NCBI GenBank assembly: GCA_000398025.1
Contig: ASKX01000001.1
Location: 13,829-66,654, forward strand
Direction of reading: 5' to 3'
Source of the DNA: Candidatus Paceibacter normanii SCGC AAA255-P19
Lineage (GTDB): Bacteria; Patescibacteriota; Minisyncoccia; Minisyncoccales; Paceibacteraceae
DNA length: 52,826 nucleotides
Below are positions 25,378-33,363 of the stretch, in pieces; within the stretch, counting starts at the first letter, position 1; each line of letters begins with the position of its first letter. A program made the translations under genes and the position numbers. The notes beneath the pieces were generated by a model. The model searched no databases. It was given only the letters and a program-made list of their open reading frames with translations, and was not told where the DNA came from.

Positions 25378-27087
25378 TTACTTAAAATATTTTAGTAATT
25401 TTTCTAAAGGTTGAGTGTTAATAATGTCTTCTTTTTCTGCCCAGCCTCGGCGAGCTTGAGCAATACCCAGCTCAATAAATCTCAACTGGTCTTTACGGTG
25501 GGAATCAGTGTTGATTACCATTTTTACTCCAGCTTCTTTGGCTCTTCTGATGTTTTGGTCATTTAAATCTAATCTAATTGGCTGAGAGTTTATTTCTAAG
25601 ATAACGTTATATTCTTTCGCCGCTATTAAAATCTTATCGAGATCAAGCTGAGATCCATCCCGCTCACCTATTTTCCGGCCAGTAAGATGACCGACAATAT
25701 TGACATTCGGATTTTTCATCGCCTTAATAATCCTTTCAGTCATTTCCTCTTTAACCATCTTAAAATTAGAATGAACTGCCGCTATCACATAATCCAATTG
25801 AGCTAATACTTTATCTTTTATGTCCAAAGAACCGTTTTCCAAAATATTTATTTCAGCACTCTTTAAAATTTTAATTCCCTTTATTTTTTTATTTATTTTA
25901 TCTATTTCTTCCATTTGTTTTAATAATCTTTTTTCGTCCAGACCATTAGCTATCGTTAATTTGGAATGATCGCTTATGCCTAAATATTCATAACCCATAG
26001 CTTTAGCAGCTAAAGCCATCTGTTCAATAGTCTGTTTGCCGTCGCTCCAAATAGTATGACTGTGGAGATCTCCTTTAATGTCACCATAGCCAATAACTTT
26101 TGGCAACTTCCCTTTTAGAGCTGCCTCAATTTCCCCTTGATTTTCTCTTATTTCCGGTACTATCCATTGCATGCCTAATTTTTTGTAAATCCCTTCTTCG
26201 GTTTCACCGGCAATCATCCTTTTCCCTCTAAATAATCCGTATTCTGAAAGTTTTAATCCCTTGTGCATAGCAATTCGACGAGTAGCAATATTGTGTTCTT
26301 TGGAACCAGTAAAATACTGCAAAGCTGACCCATAACTTTTTTTAGGAACCACTCTAATGTCCATATCAAATCCCTCTTTTGTTCTAACTGAGGCTTTGGT
26401 AGTTCCTTTGCCCCAAATTTTAATAATCCCTGGTAAAGAAACAAAAAAATCCATTACTTTTTCTGGATTTTTGGAAGTCACTAAAAAATCAACGTCGCCA
26501 ATAGTTTCTTTCATCCTCCTGACGGAACCCGCCGGATCAACTGTCCCCACCTCTTTTAAGCTCTTTAGCTTCTGGCAAACTTCCTTTACCCTAGGAAAAA
26601 TTTCTCCCAAAAGAAATCTTCCTTTGCTTCTTTTCAGAAATTCAATGCCTTCTAAAATATTCTTTTCAGCGATTACTCCAAAACCAAAAAGGGGAGCAAT
26701 TTTATGAGTTTTAGCTGCTTTTTCTAAATCCTTTAAAGTCCTAATCCTTAATTTTTGATGTAAAACTTTAACTCTTTTTGGCCCCAAGCCCTCCACGGCA
26801 GTTAATTCTTCCATCTGGACTGGCGTTTTCTTTTTCAAGTCTTGGTAATACTTTATTTTTCCAGTTTTTAAATACTCTTCAATTTTCTCAGCTATGTTCT
26901 TCCCTACTCCAGGAATCTTTTCTAGAGCTTTTCGGCCGCCTTTTTTATAAATATCTTCCACATCTTCTTCTAAAGTTTCCAAAGCAACGGCTACCTTCTG
27001 ATAAGCATAAGGCTTGAATTGTACTTCCTCCATTTCCAAAAAATCAGCAATTCCATAAAAAACCTTTGCTATTTCCTGGTTCTTCAT
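25378..27087 (-). CDS. polX: family X DNA polymerase with PHP domain (PolX)
   Basis: 569 residues: an N-terminal 8-kDa-like domain and helix-hairpin-helix motifs (IPGVGKNIAEKI near 58, VEGLGPKRVKVL near 98), a palm domain with GSVRR (187-191) and the catalytic pair in GDVDF (198, 200) plus DMD (241-243), and a C-terminal PHP phosphoesterase (GDLHSHTIWSDG from 339, ISDHSK, IAAVHSNF, INTDSH) giving 3'-5' exonuclease activity. This is the standard bacterial PolX used in base-excision repair. It is followed by the Nudix gene after three bases. Confidence 0.95.
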   Translation of the reverse strand: MKNQEIAKVFYGIADFLEMEEVQFKPYAYQKVAVALETLEEDVEDIYKKGGRKALEKIPGVGKNIAEKIEEYLKTGKIKYYQDLKKKTPVQMEELTAVEGLGPKRVKVLHQKLRIRTLKDLEKAAKTHKIAPLFGFGVIAEKNILEGIEFLKRSKGRFLLGEIFPRVKEVCQKLKSLKEVGTVDPAGSVRRMKETIGDVDFLVTSKNPEKVMDFFVSLPGIIKIWGKGTTKASVRTKEGFDMDIRVVPKKSYGSALQYFTGSKEHNIATRRIAMHKGLKLSEYGLFRGKRMIAGETEEGIYKKLGMQWIVPEIRENQGEIEAALKGKLPKVIGYGDIKGDLHSHTIWSDGKQTIEQMALAAKAMGYEYLGISDHSKLTIANGLDEKRLLKQMEEIDKINKKIKGIKILKSAEINILENGSLDIKDKVLAQLDYVIAAVHSNFKMVKEEMTERIIKAMKNPNVNIVGHLTGRKIGERDGSQLDLDKILIAAKEYNVILEINSQPIRLDLNDQNIRRAKEAGVKMVINTDSHRKDQLRFIELGIAQARRGWAEKEDIINTQPLEKLLKYFK

Positions 27088-27146
27088 ATACCGAGTTCGC
27101 CGCAGGCGGGCGAAGGTGGAAAAGAAGCTTTAGCTTCTTTGACTTT
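27088..27146 (-). repeat. palindromic repeat filling the MFS-polX spacer
   Basis: On the minus strand the stop of the MFS ORF is followed by AAAGTCAAAGAAGC, TAAAGCTTCTTTTCC, ACCTTCGCCCGCC and the CGCCTGCGGCG hairpin, ending CTCGG just before the polX start. Both hairpin modules of the family are present. Confidence 0.75.
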
Positions 27147-27794
27147 TTATCCTTTTGGTAAAAGGGGTTCTTGGAGGGCTTTGGCTTCTGGCGCCCGGGA
27201 ATAGGCATGATCTTTGGGAAAAATATCTTTATAAATTAAAAATGGTAAAAAGGCGCTAGCTAGGGCGAAAATTCCTACTCCAACGAACAAAACATTAAAA
27301 CCGAACTGGGTAGCAATTATTCCCCCAAAGGCTCCGGAGATTCCCGCCCCAATTCCAATAAAAGTGCTCCTGGCTGACCACTCAAAGGCTTCTTTCCCTT
27401 TATCAATGTGGCGAGTAAAGATAGCTGACCAACCGGGAATGTTCATAGCCATACCTAAAGAATAAACTGCTTGAAATAAATAAATATGCCAGGGGAGAGA
27501 GCTAAAAATAAAACCGAAAACAGCTACGGCTGCCAAAATGTTGCCAATCACTACAAACCATAAATCGTCTCTTTCTCCCTTAACTCTATCTAGATAATTT
27601 CCGAGAGGAATCTGCAAAGCTGATTTTACTATCCAGTAAACAGCAGCAGCAAAGCCTACCACTTCAACATTACCGCCTTGAATTTGGTCAGTAATAAAAA
27701 TAGCAAAGATCGGCGAAACAAATCCAAATCCAGTCAAAAGTAAAACATCGGAGAAGGTTAAAATTTTTATAACTTTATTAATTGATTTAAGCAT
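27147..27794 (-). CDS. half-size MFS-like transporter protein (6 TM)
   Basis: 215 residues with six hydrophobic helices. The loop between helices 2 and 3 carries a form of the MFS motif A (QIPLGNYLDRVKGERDD), and helix 5 contains IGIGAGISGAFGGIIA, so the N-terminal six-helix bundle of an MFS carrier is recognisable. The second bundle is absent, and no further MFS sequence follows in any frame before polX. It may work as a homodimer or be a relic. The substrate is unknown. The C-terminal tail SRAPEAKALQEPLLPKG is hydrophilic. Confidence 0.65.
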   Translation of the reverse strand: MLKSINKVIKILTFSDVLLLTGFGFVSPIFAIFITDQIQGGNVEVVGFAAAVYWIVKSALQIPLGNYLDRVKGERDDLWFVVIGNILAAVAVFGFIFSSLPWHIYLFQAVYSLGMAMNIPGWSAIFTRHIDKGKEAFEWSARSTFIGIGAGISGAFGGIIATQFGFNVLFVGVGIFALASAFLPFLIYKDIFPKDHAYSRAPEAKALQEPLLPKG

Positions 27795-27915
27795 AAGTTT
27801 AAAGATTAAACTTCATTTATCGAGCTTCCGAAGGGTCAAAGAACATTCTGTTCTTTTTCACCTTTCGCTACGCTTAGGTAAGCGAAGATGAAGATGAAGC
27901 TTTAGCTTCATTAAC
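27795..27915 (-). repeat. two inverted palindromic repeat copies back to back
   Basis: The first copy (about 27820-27868) contains GGTCAAAGAACATTCTGTTC, TTTTTCACCTTTCGC. The second (27870-27918) runs in opposite orientation, AAGCGAAGATGAAGATGAAGC, TTTAGCTTCATTAACTTT, and overlaps the end of the flippase-like gene, giving its tail ASSSSSLT. Together they form a long cruciform-capable stretch. Confidence 0.75.
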
Positions 27916-28899
27916 TTTAAATAAAGTATTTTTTAGGATGACCACCCCTAGTCTAAATAAAATCACTACGCCAATCAGGGCAAAGATTAGTTCGGCTCCT
28001 CTAATTAACATGGTAAAAGCCGTGGCCGTAGAGGCATCCAGACCCAAAGCATTAAAGGCAAAAATTTGAATTGCTTCGTGGCTGCCTAAAGCCGCAGGAA
28101 TAGGTATCATCATAGCTAAATAATTAAAGCTGAGGATGGACAGAACAGGAGCAAGAGAAACTTCTTTCCCCAAGAATAAAATTAAAAACCAAGCCCTAAG
28201 ATAACCTGCTCCAGTTCTTAAAAAAGCCAGGCCAAAAGCTTTTGCTAAAGCCTTCTTTTTATATTTAAAGAAATGGAAGATTTCGTTTTCAGCTTTAAGG
28301 ATGGCGCTATCTCCTTCTAATTTTTTAAGCCCGGGGATTCTGAAAATGAGCTTAACTATGCTTTCTCTTTTAAAAACCTTTAAGTAAAAGTAAGATATGC
28401 CGATAGCAAAAAGTAAAAAAGTGCAGCTAAAAATTATTCCTAATTTAGCTGGCGGTAGATCAATCATCACAAGAAAAATTAAAACTCCTAAAAAAATAAT
28501 GGTTAAATTAGCTGTCCACTCCAAAATTCGGTCAATAATAATAGAAGGCATTCCTTTGGTCCAAGGAACAGAATATTTCTTTTTTAAAATGTAGCCACGG
28601 AAAATTTCTCCTCCCCAAAACAAAACAGGAGCCAAAAACATCACCGCAAACCCAGCTAAATAAGGCCTAAAAAGGCCCCTAAAAGACATCTTTACCCCTT
28701 CTCCTCTTAAAATTTCCAGCCATTTCCAATTACTAATAGACATTACCAGTAACGTTAAGAGGAAAATCGCTATTCCTTGCCAACCAGTAAAAGCCAAGAA
28801 AGCATTTCTTATTTCCTGCCAACCAACCGTTTTCCCAATCCAGATAAATAAAACTATCCCAACCAAAAGAGAACTTAAAAACAGTAAAATCTTCTTCAT
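27874..28899 (-). CDS. flippase-like integral membrane protein (UPF0104/AglD-type)
   Basis: 341 residues with about eight transmembrane helices and the family landmarks: an LLRGEGVKMSFRGLFRPYLAGF-like cytoplasmic loop (about 70-90), FWGGEIFRGYIL, and the late helix PIPAALGSHEAIQIFAF, matching PxxxGxxE. Members include lysylphosphatidylglycerol synthase membrane parts and AglD; many move or modify lipid-linked intermediates. The exact substrate is unknown. The last residues, EAKASSSSSLT, come from a palindromic repeat. Confidence 0.75.
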   Translation of the reverse strand: MKKILLFLSSLLVGIVLFIWIGKTVGWQEIRNAFLAFTGWQGIAIFLLTLLVMSISNWKWLEILRGEGVKMSFRGLFRPYLAGFAVMFLAPVLFWGGEIFRGYILKKKYSVPWTKGMPSIIIDRILEWTANLTIIFLGVLIFLVMIDLPPAKLGIIFSCTFLLFAIGISYFYLKVFKRESIVKLIFRIPGLKKLEGDSAILKAENEIFHFFKYKKKALAKAFGLAFLRTGAGYLRAWFLILFLGKEVSLAPVLSILSFNYLAMMIPIPAALGSHEAIQIFAFNALGLDASTATAFTMLIRGAELIFALIGVVILFRLGVVILKNTLFKVNEAKASSSSSLT

Positions 28900-29633
28900 A
28901 TAAGCCTTTTTAACATTTTAGCATTTTCTATGGCGTAACCCATAGCGTCGTTGTTAAAATACACATACACGTCAAGGTTTTGTTTAAGCCATTTTTTGAT
29001 TTTTTTAGCCAGATCCTGAAGTTCTTTTTTGGTGTAGTTGGAAGTAAACATCACTTTTGAACCGTGCATTCTGGCATAAGCAAAATCGCAGGTTATCTCT
29101 TCTGTCTTAGGATAACTTGGCGAATCAGCAATAACCCAAGCTACTTTATATTTTTTTAATAAATTGTAAATTTTTTTGTCGCACCAAGATTTATGACGAA
29201 ACTCAAAAGCATAACGTAGTTTTCTTTTATTAATGAGTTGTAAAAATTTCTCTAACCTTTCGATATTTTCCTCGGTAGTTTTAAAACTAGCCGGGAATTG
29301 AAATAAAATTGGTCCGAGTTTTTCTTTAAGGTTTAAAGCGTTTTTTATGAATTGCTGCCAACTGTCTTTTACTCCTTTTAGTTTCTTAGTGTGGGTGATA
29401 AATCGGCTAGCTTTGACTGCAAAAACAAAATCGGCCGAGCTTTCTGAATACCATCTTTGGTAAGTGCTCGGTCGAGGTAAACGATAAAAAGAATAATTTA
29501 CTTCAGTAGTTTTAAAATGTCTAGAAAAATATTTCAATTTGTCTTTTACTGGTAAATTCTCAGGATAAAAAAGGCCACCCCAATGACCGTAGACCCAACC
29601 TGAAGTTCCAATATGCAATTTTTTCTTTGTCAT
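28896..29633 (-). CDS. DUF72 family protein (TIM-barrel-like)
   Basis: 245 residues with the DUF72 opening IGTSGWVYGHWGGLFYPENL, the EVNYSFYRLP segment, FVFAVKASRFITHTKKL, LGPILFQFPASF, FEFRHKSW, and the closing YVYFNNDAMGYAIENA. The family has a xylose-isomerase-like barrel with no established function. It overlaps the flippase-like gene by four bases. Confidence 0.92.
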   Translation of the reverse strand: MTKKKLHIGTSGWVYGHWGGLFYPENLPVKDKLKYFSRHFKTTEVNYSFYRLPRPSTYQRWYSESSADFVFAVKASRFITHTKKLKGVKDSWQQFIKNALNLKEKLGPILFQFPASFKTTEENIERLEKFLQLINKRKLRYAFEFRHKSWCDKKIYNLLKKYKVAWVIADSPSYPKTEEITCDFAYARMHGSKVMFTSNYTKKELQDLAKKIKKWLKQNLDVYVYFNNDAMGYAIENAKMLKRLI

Positions 29634-29635
29634 GA

Positions 29636-30388
29636 TCAGCGAAGCTTACCTTCAAGAAAAGCCACGATTTGAGGGCCCACCTCAGAAGAAGACCAAGAAT
29701 AGATATGGCCAGGAGCTTGAAAGGCTCGGGCAAAAGCAAGATTTCCTCCTTTTATTTTAGCCGAGAGCCATCTAAAAGGAGTCTTAACCAAAGAAAGAAG
29801 CAACGCTTCTACTTCTCCCATTGATAAACTATCTTTGTTTTTGTTAGTTAATTGGAGAAGGCCTTCTGACGGCGAAGCTTGGTGCCAAAAAGGAACACCA
29901 ACTGCTATTCCACAAATCGATTCTCTAGCTTCCTCAGGGATTTTCCTCACGGTCTCTTCAACAAAAGCTCCTCCATTAGAAAGGCCGGCCATAATAATTT
30001 TTTTCTCTGGCAAGTTTTCAGCTAACTGTTTTAAGTCTTTAGCTAGAATCTCTGAAGAGGAGCTAAAGGAATTAAAAAAATCTTTCGTTCCAGCTAATTT
30101 CCCTAAAAAAGTGTCTTCTGTTCTTTGATAAGGAATAACTATGGAATTATAACCCCACTCATTAAGAGTTTCTTGGATTCCTTTTATAATTGGAGTAAAA
30201 TCCTGCGCTTCCTCTAGAGAGGTATCTCCCCAGCCACCGGAATTAAAAATGATAATAACATCACTCTGAGCAGCCGAATCCCACAATCCCTGAACTTGGA
30301 GATGCTCTGGAGCAACCTTTAAACCAAAAAGGAAGAATAAACTCCCAGAAATAATAAAAAAAATGATGAGGTATTTTATCTTCCTCAT
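29636..30388 (-). CDS. membrane-anchored alpha/beta-hydrolase-like protein
   Basis: 250 residues. A hydrophobic N-terminal segment (about 5-24) could be a signal anchor. The nucleophile elbow GLSNGG is near residue 135, preceded by the hydrophobic strand KKIIMA, and a candidate catalytic His is in APGHIYSW near the end. FNSGGWGDT near 49 may shape the oxyanion hole. Substrate and true catalytic activity cannot be told. It overlaps the HD gene by four bases. Confidence 0.6.
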   Translation of the reverse strand: MRKIKYLIIFFIISGSLFFLFGLKVAPEHLQVQGLWDSAAQSDVIIIFNSGGWGDTSLEEAQDFTPIIKGIQETLNEWGYNSIVIPYQRTEDTFLGKLAGTKDFFNSFSSSSEILAKDLKQLAENLPEKKIIMAGLSNGGAFVEETVRKIPEEARESICGIAVGVPFWHQASPSEGLLQLTNKNKDSLSMGEVEALLLSLVKTPFRWLSAKIKGGNLAFARAFQAPGHIYSWSSSEVGPQIVAFLEGKLR

Positions 30389-31011
30389 TTTCCTTTTTTA
30401 AGCTCTTCTTTTTCAATTTCTTTTAAGAATTTTAAAAGGTTTGGGTCGTCAATAACTTCATCAGCGTGTTCCCACCAAGGTTGAGTAGGAAAAGTTTTTC
30501 TTTTCTTCCACCATTCAAAGGCCTCCAAAAGATTTTCAGCGATATCAAGTTGATGGACAAACCTGGCCTCACTACTTTCTCTCTGATGATAATCGAACCA
30601 AACCTCTATTATTTCTTTTTTAAGATTTGGAGACAATTTGGCAGTTAATTTTTTGAGAGCTTTGTGTTCCTTCTTGAACTTCTGAGCATATTTTTTTTCT
30701 TTTTCGCTTAAAGGGAGACGACGCCACCTTCTAACGAATCGGTTTCTTTCTTTTTTATTTTCAGGCAAGAGCCCATCATAAGGAGTGATGTCACCGGTAT
30801 AAACTTTACAAATATCGTGAACTAAGGCTATTTTCATTGCTCTTTCAACATCGATCTTCTTTTTTTTGCCGAAGACCCAAGCCATTATGGCCATCCGAAA
30901 AGAATGATCAGTGGCGCTGTCTGGTTCTTTTACGCCATAATAAGTTACGCCCTTTCGGTGAATGTCTTTTAGCTTTCCAACTTTTATTAAAAATTTAAGA
31001 ATATTTTTCAT
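30385..31011 (-). CDS. HD-domain nucleotide hydrolase (YfbR/HDDC2-like)
   Basis: 208 residues. Metal residues of an HD fold are His36 (ATDHSFRMA), His65-Asp66 (ALVHDICKVYTGDITPYDG) and a late Asp in VHQLDIAENLLEAFEWW. The VHDICKVYTGDI wording is typical of 5'-deoxynucleotidase YfbR/HDDC2 relatives, which dephosphorylate dNMPs. Its start overlaps the SLOG gene by 17 bases. Confidence 0.85.
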   Translation of the reverse strand: MKNILKFLIKVGKLKDIHRKGVTYYGVKEPDSATDHSFRMAIMAWVFGKKKKIDVERAMKIALVHDICKVYTGDITPYDGLLPENKKERNRFVRRWRRLPLSEKEKKYAQKFKKEHKALKKLTAKLSPNLKKEIIEVWFDYHQRESSEARFVHQLDIAENLLEAFEWWKKRKTFPTQPWWEHADEVIDDPNLLKFLKEIEKEELKKGK

Positions 31012-31561
31012 TAGCCAAAAACGATTTTAATTCTTTGGCTTTTTTGAGGTAAGTTAGAATTCTTTTGACATCAACTTCAATTTCTGGCGGCAACTTTCCT
31101 CCCCTAAGAAGCTCTTTTATGGCAATCAGCTTTTTAAGGTTGCCACGCTTTAATTGATGATTCCATTTTATGTAAGCCAATTCACTTAAAGTACCGGCGC
31201 TTAGCCCCACGCAAACACAGAGGTCTGGAATGGTCACCACATTATAATTGGTTAAAAACCAATTTTGTTCTTTTCTAAGCTTATCGGCAATTTTTTTGTA
31301 AGGCAGGGCATGTTTTTTAGGCCAGGGCTCACTTTGATGAGGATAAAGAATAACCAACTTTTTGCCGCTATTCTTTTTATAATTTCTGGCAATATTATTA
31401 GCCATACCCCGATCACTATTAACCCAGAGCTCGCATCCGCTTTCAGCCAGAATCTTTCCTATTTCTTCAGCTTTCCTAAGGAAAAAACTGGCTGGTTTTT
31501 TAGTAAGCTTAGTAAGTTTTTTGAGATTAGTTGGTCCGATTATTCCTACTTTAAAAGACAT
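30995..31561 (-). CDS. SLOG/LOG-like nucleotide-binding protein
   Basis: 188 residues with a Rossmann-like start (FKVGIIGPTNL) and the later phosphate-binding turn VCVGLSAGTLSELAYIKW, which matches the GGxGTxxE pattern of the LOG/DprA-like (SLOG) superfamily. LOG members cleave cytokinin-type nucleotides; SLOG members more widely bind nucleotide ligands. No effector domain is fused. Its promoter overlaps the greA terminator. Confidence 0.65.
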   Translation of the reverse strand: MSFKVGIIGPTNLKKLTKLTKKPASFFLRKAEEIGKILAESGCELWVNSDRGMANNIARNYKKNSGKKLVILYPHQSEPWPKKHALPYKKIADKLRKEQNWFLTNYNVVTIPDLCVCVGLSAGTLSELAYIKWNHQLKRGNLKKLIAIKELLRGGKLPPEIEVDVKRILTYLKKAKELKSFLANEKYS

Positions 31562-31570
31562 CTTAGTAGA

Positions 31571-31626
31571 AAAAACCCAGGTTATTTTCCTGGGGTTTAT
31601 TATATCACAAATATAGCCAAAAACAA
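31571..31626 (-). terminator. greA terminator merged with the promoter of the SLOG gene
   Basis: Minus strand: AAACCCCAGG, AAAATAA, CCTGGGTTT and a T-run (31598-31570) form an intrinsic terminator for greA. TATAAT (31604-31599), with TTGTTT (31626-31621) at a 16-base spacing, lies directly upstream of the hairpin. A start near 31592 would remove most of the first arm, so the SLOG transcript escapes termination while greA read-through is stopped. Confidence 0.65.
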
Positions 31627-31639
31627 GGGTTGGTTTTCT

Positions 31640-32116
31640 CTATAAAGAAAGATATTTTATCTTTTTTACTTTATAAATTGTTTTAATTGGAGAAGAAACA
31701 ACAATTTCGTCTCCTGCCCGGTGCCCCAAAAGTGCGTTACCCACCGGCGATTCGTCGGAAATTCTTCCCAGAGAGGGATTGGCCTCCAAGCTGCCAACGA
31801 TGGTAAACTCGTCATTCTGACCATCAACACCAACCATAACAGTCGCCCCCAAACTAACAACGCCCTGTTTCTCTTTTGCGGGTCGTTTAATTGGCTCAAC
31901 ATTTTTCAAAATATTTTCTAATTCAGCTAATTTTGTCTCCAAGAAGCTTAAATCCTCCTGAAAAGAAAGGTATTCAGGATTTAGATCCTCAGAATGCCAA
32001 ATTTTAGGAATCTCTCCTTTGGTTTTAGAAAACTTCAAAGCTTTAAGCTCTTCGTATTCTTTTTTTATCTTTTTCAATCCTTCTTTAGTCAGATAGAATT
32101 TTTTTTCTTGTTCCAT
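31640..32116 (-). CDS. greA: transcription elongation factor GreA/GreB family
   Basis: 158 residues: an N-terminal antiparallel coiled coil (FYLTKEGLKKIKKEYEELK, then LSFLETKLAELENIL) with an acidic tip region (HSEDLNPEYLSFQED), followed by the FKBP-like C-terminal domain with GATVMVG, IVGSLEANPSLGRISDESPVG and LLGHRAGDEIVV. Rescues backtracked RNA polymerase. A long leader with alternative hairpins precedes it, and a terminator follows. Confidence 0.92.
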   Translation of the reverse strand: MEQEKKFYLTKEGLKKIKKEYEELKALKFSKTKGEIPKIWHSEDLNPEYLSFQEDLSFLETKLAELENILKNVEPIKRPAKEKQGVVSLGATVMVGVDGQNDEFTIVGSLEANPSLGRISDESPVGNALLGHRAGDEIVVSSPIKTIYKVKKIKYLSL

Positions 32117-32440
32117 AATTGTGGGTAGTCCCCTCTGGTGAGGGGACTACTAGTTTTGAAATTGATGTTTTTTCTACTAATCCCCTCGTTTTATGTTTTT
32201 CTGAAAGTTAAAACTGAAATGGTATAAGCCAATTTTGAGTGGACGGATTTTTGGGGATTATTAAGTTTACTTTTTTCTTTCTTTAACATTTTGCCTTATT
32301 GTTATTACCCTTTTGATTATATTGTTTTGAAAATCTTTGTCAATGGCTTCAGAAAACTCATCTAGAGAACTTTTAAGCTTTGTTTTTAAAGGTTTTCCAC
32401 AGGTACGGCTTAATTTTATTACATTAAAATATCTTGTCAA
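32117..32440 (-). promoter_or_regulatory. greA promoter and long structured leader
   Basis: This is the largest gene-free stretch (32117-32496). A good minus-strand promoter, TTGACA (32440-32435) with a 16-base spacer and TAAAAT (32418-32413), would give a leader of about 290 nt. Near its end GAGGGGA (32187-32181) and GAGGGGACTAC (complement of 32125-32135) can each pair with the single TCCCCTC between them (complement of 32140-32146). These are two mutually exclusive hairpins, the second an 11-bp perfect stem ending nine bases before the ATG. No known riboswitch, tRNA or ORF is recognised in the rest. Confidence 0.5.
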
Positions 32441-32496
32441 GAGTCAACAAAAAATACCTCTCTAGAGGTGCTGAACTGAACATTTTTCTATCTTGT

Positions 32497-33363
32497 TTAA
32501 GCAAGAGGTGGATTCCAGGCCTTGGGAATGTTTGGTAACTCTCCCACGTGAACTTCAATGTGTTTTACTTCCGGCTCTGATCTTATTTCTTTGGCAATAA
32601 AGTTTCCGATGCTCTCTAAGTTTGGCGTAACTATCCCCACCGTTAAATTATATCTTCCCGAAACTTTCACTAAATGATAAACTAGGGGGGAACGTTCGAA
32701 TTTTTCTATTAACCGATTGATTGTTTTACAATCAGCCTCAATTTCAATGTTGGCGCTTACGGCATAAACCTTATCCATTCTTAACAATCCTTGAATTTTT
32801 AAAACTCCGTCTTCTACCAACCTCTCTACTCTATTTTTTACCCCTACTGGACTCAAGCCGGTTTTTTTAGCAATTTCAACGAAAGATTCCCGACCGTCCT
32901 CAGCCAAAGCTTGAATAATCTTCAAATCTATCCCATCCAATCTTTCCAAACTCCAAGGGGCATAAGCTGAATAGCCTTCTACTGAAAAGTCAGCTAAACC
33001 AGTTCGATCGCACAAAACAGCAAATTTTATATCTTTTATGTTCAGCTTTTCTTTTTTTAACCGCATCGTTTCTATGGCTCTTTTATAACCTTTGCCAGTG
33101 ATAATATCGTTGTCTATCAATAAAACTTTTCTTCCTTTCACTTTTTCTTCTTCTAGCCCATGGCCATTATCATCCATAATAGTAAAGGTCAGATTGTTTT
33201 TTCCTTTTTTCAGCCACTCATAGAGCCCTTTACCATAGATAACTCCATCATCTTCCAATCCAACAATGCATCCCTTATCTTTCCCAAAGTATTTTTTTAC
33301 GTCTTTACCAATTCCATTTATTAGCTTTTGAATTGGTTTAAGACTTGAGAGAGTATTTTTCAT
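32497..33363 (-). CDS. phosphoribosyltransferase-like domain fused to an Lrp/AsnC regulator
   Basis: 288 residues in three parts. Residues of about 1-130 are a type I PRTase-like domain with the PRPP loop VLLIDNDIITGKG (80-92). Residues 142-190 are an AsnC/Lrp winged helix-turn-helix (LDGIDLKIIQALAEDGRES, IAKKTGLSPVGVKNRVERL). Residues of about 195-275 are the RAM ligand-binding domain (VKVSGRYNLTVGIVTPN). It would bind DNA and respond to PRPP or a nucleotide and an amino acid. It overlaps the IMPase-like gene by 26 bases and ends the hisB-hisC side of the histidine cluster, so control of his genes is a natural inference. PRTase catalysis itself is uncertain (DND replaces the usual Asp pair wording). 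Confidence 0.8.
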   Translation of the reverse strand: MKNTLSSLKPIQKLINGIGKDVKKYFGKDKGCIVGLEDDGVIYGKGLYEWLKKGKNNLTFTIMDDNGHGLEEEKVKGRKVLLIDNDIITGKGYKRAIETMRLKKEKLNIKDIKFAVLCDRTGLADFSVEGYSAYAPWSLERLDGIDLKIIQALAEDGRESFVEIAKKTGLSPVGVKNRVERLVEDGVLKIQGLLRMDKVYAVSANIEIEADCKTINRLIEKFERSPLVYHLVKVSGRYNLTVGIVTPNLESIGNFIAKEIRSEPEVKHIEVHVGELPNIPKAWNPPLA

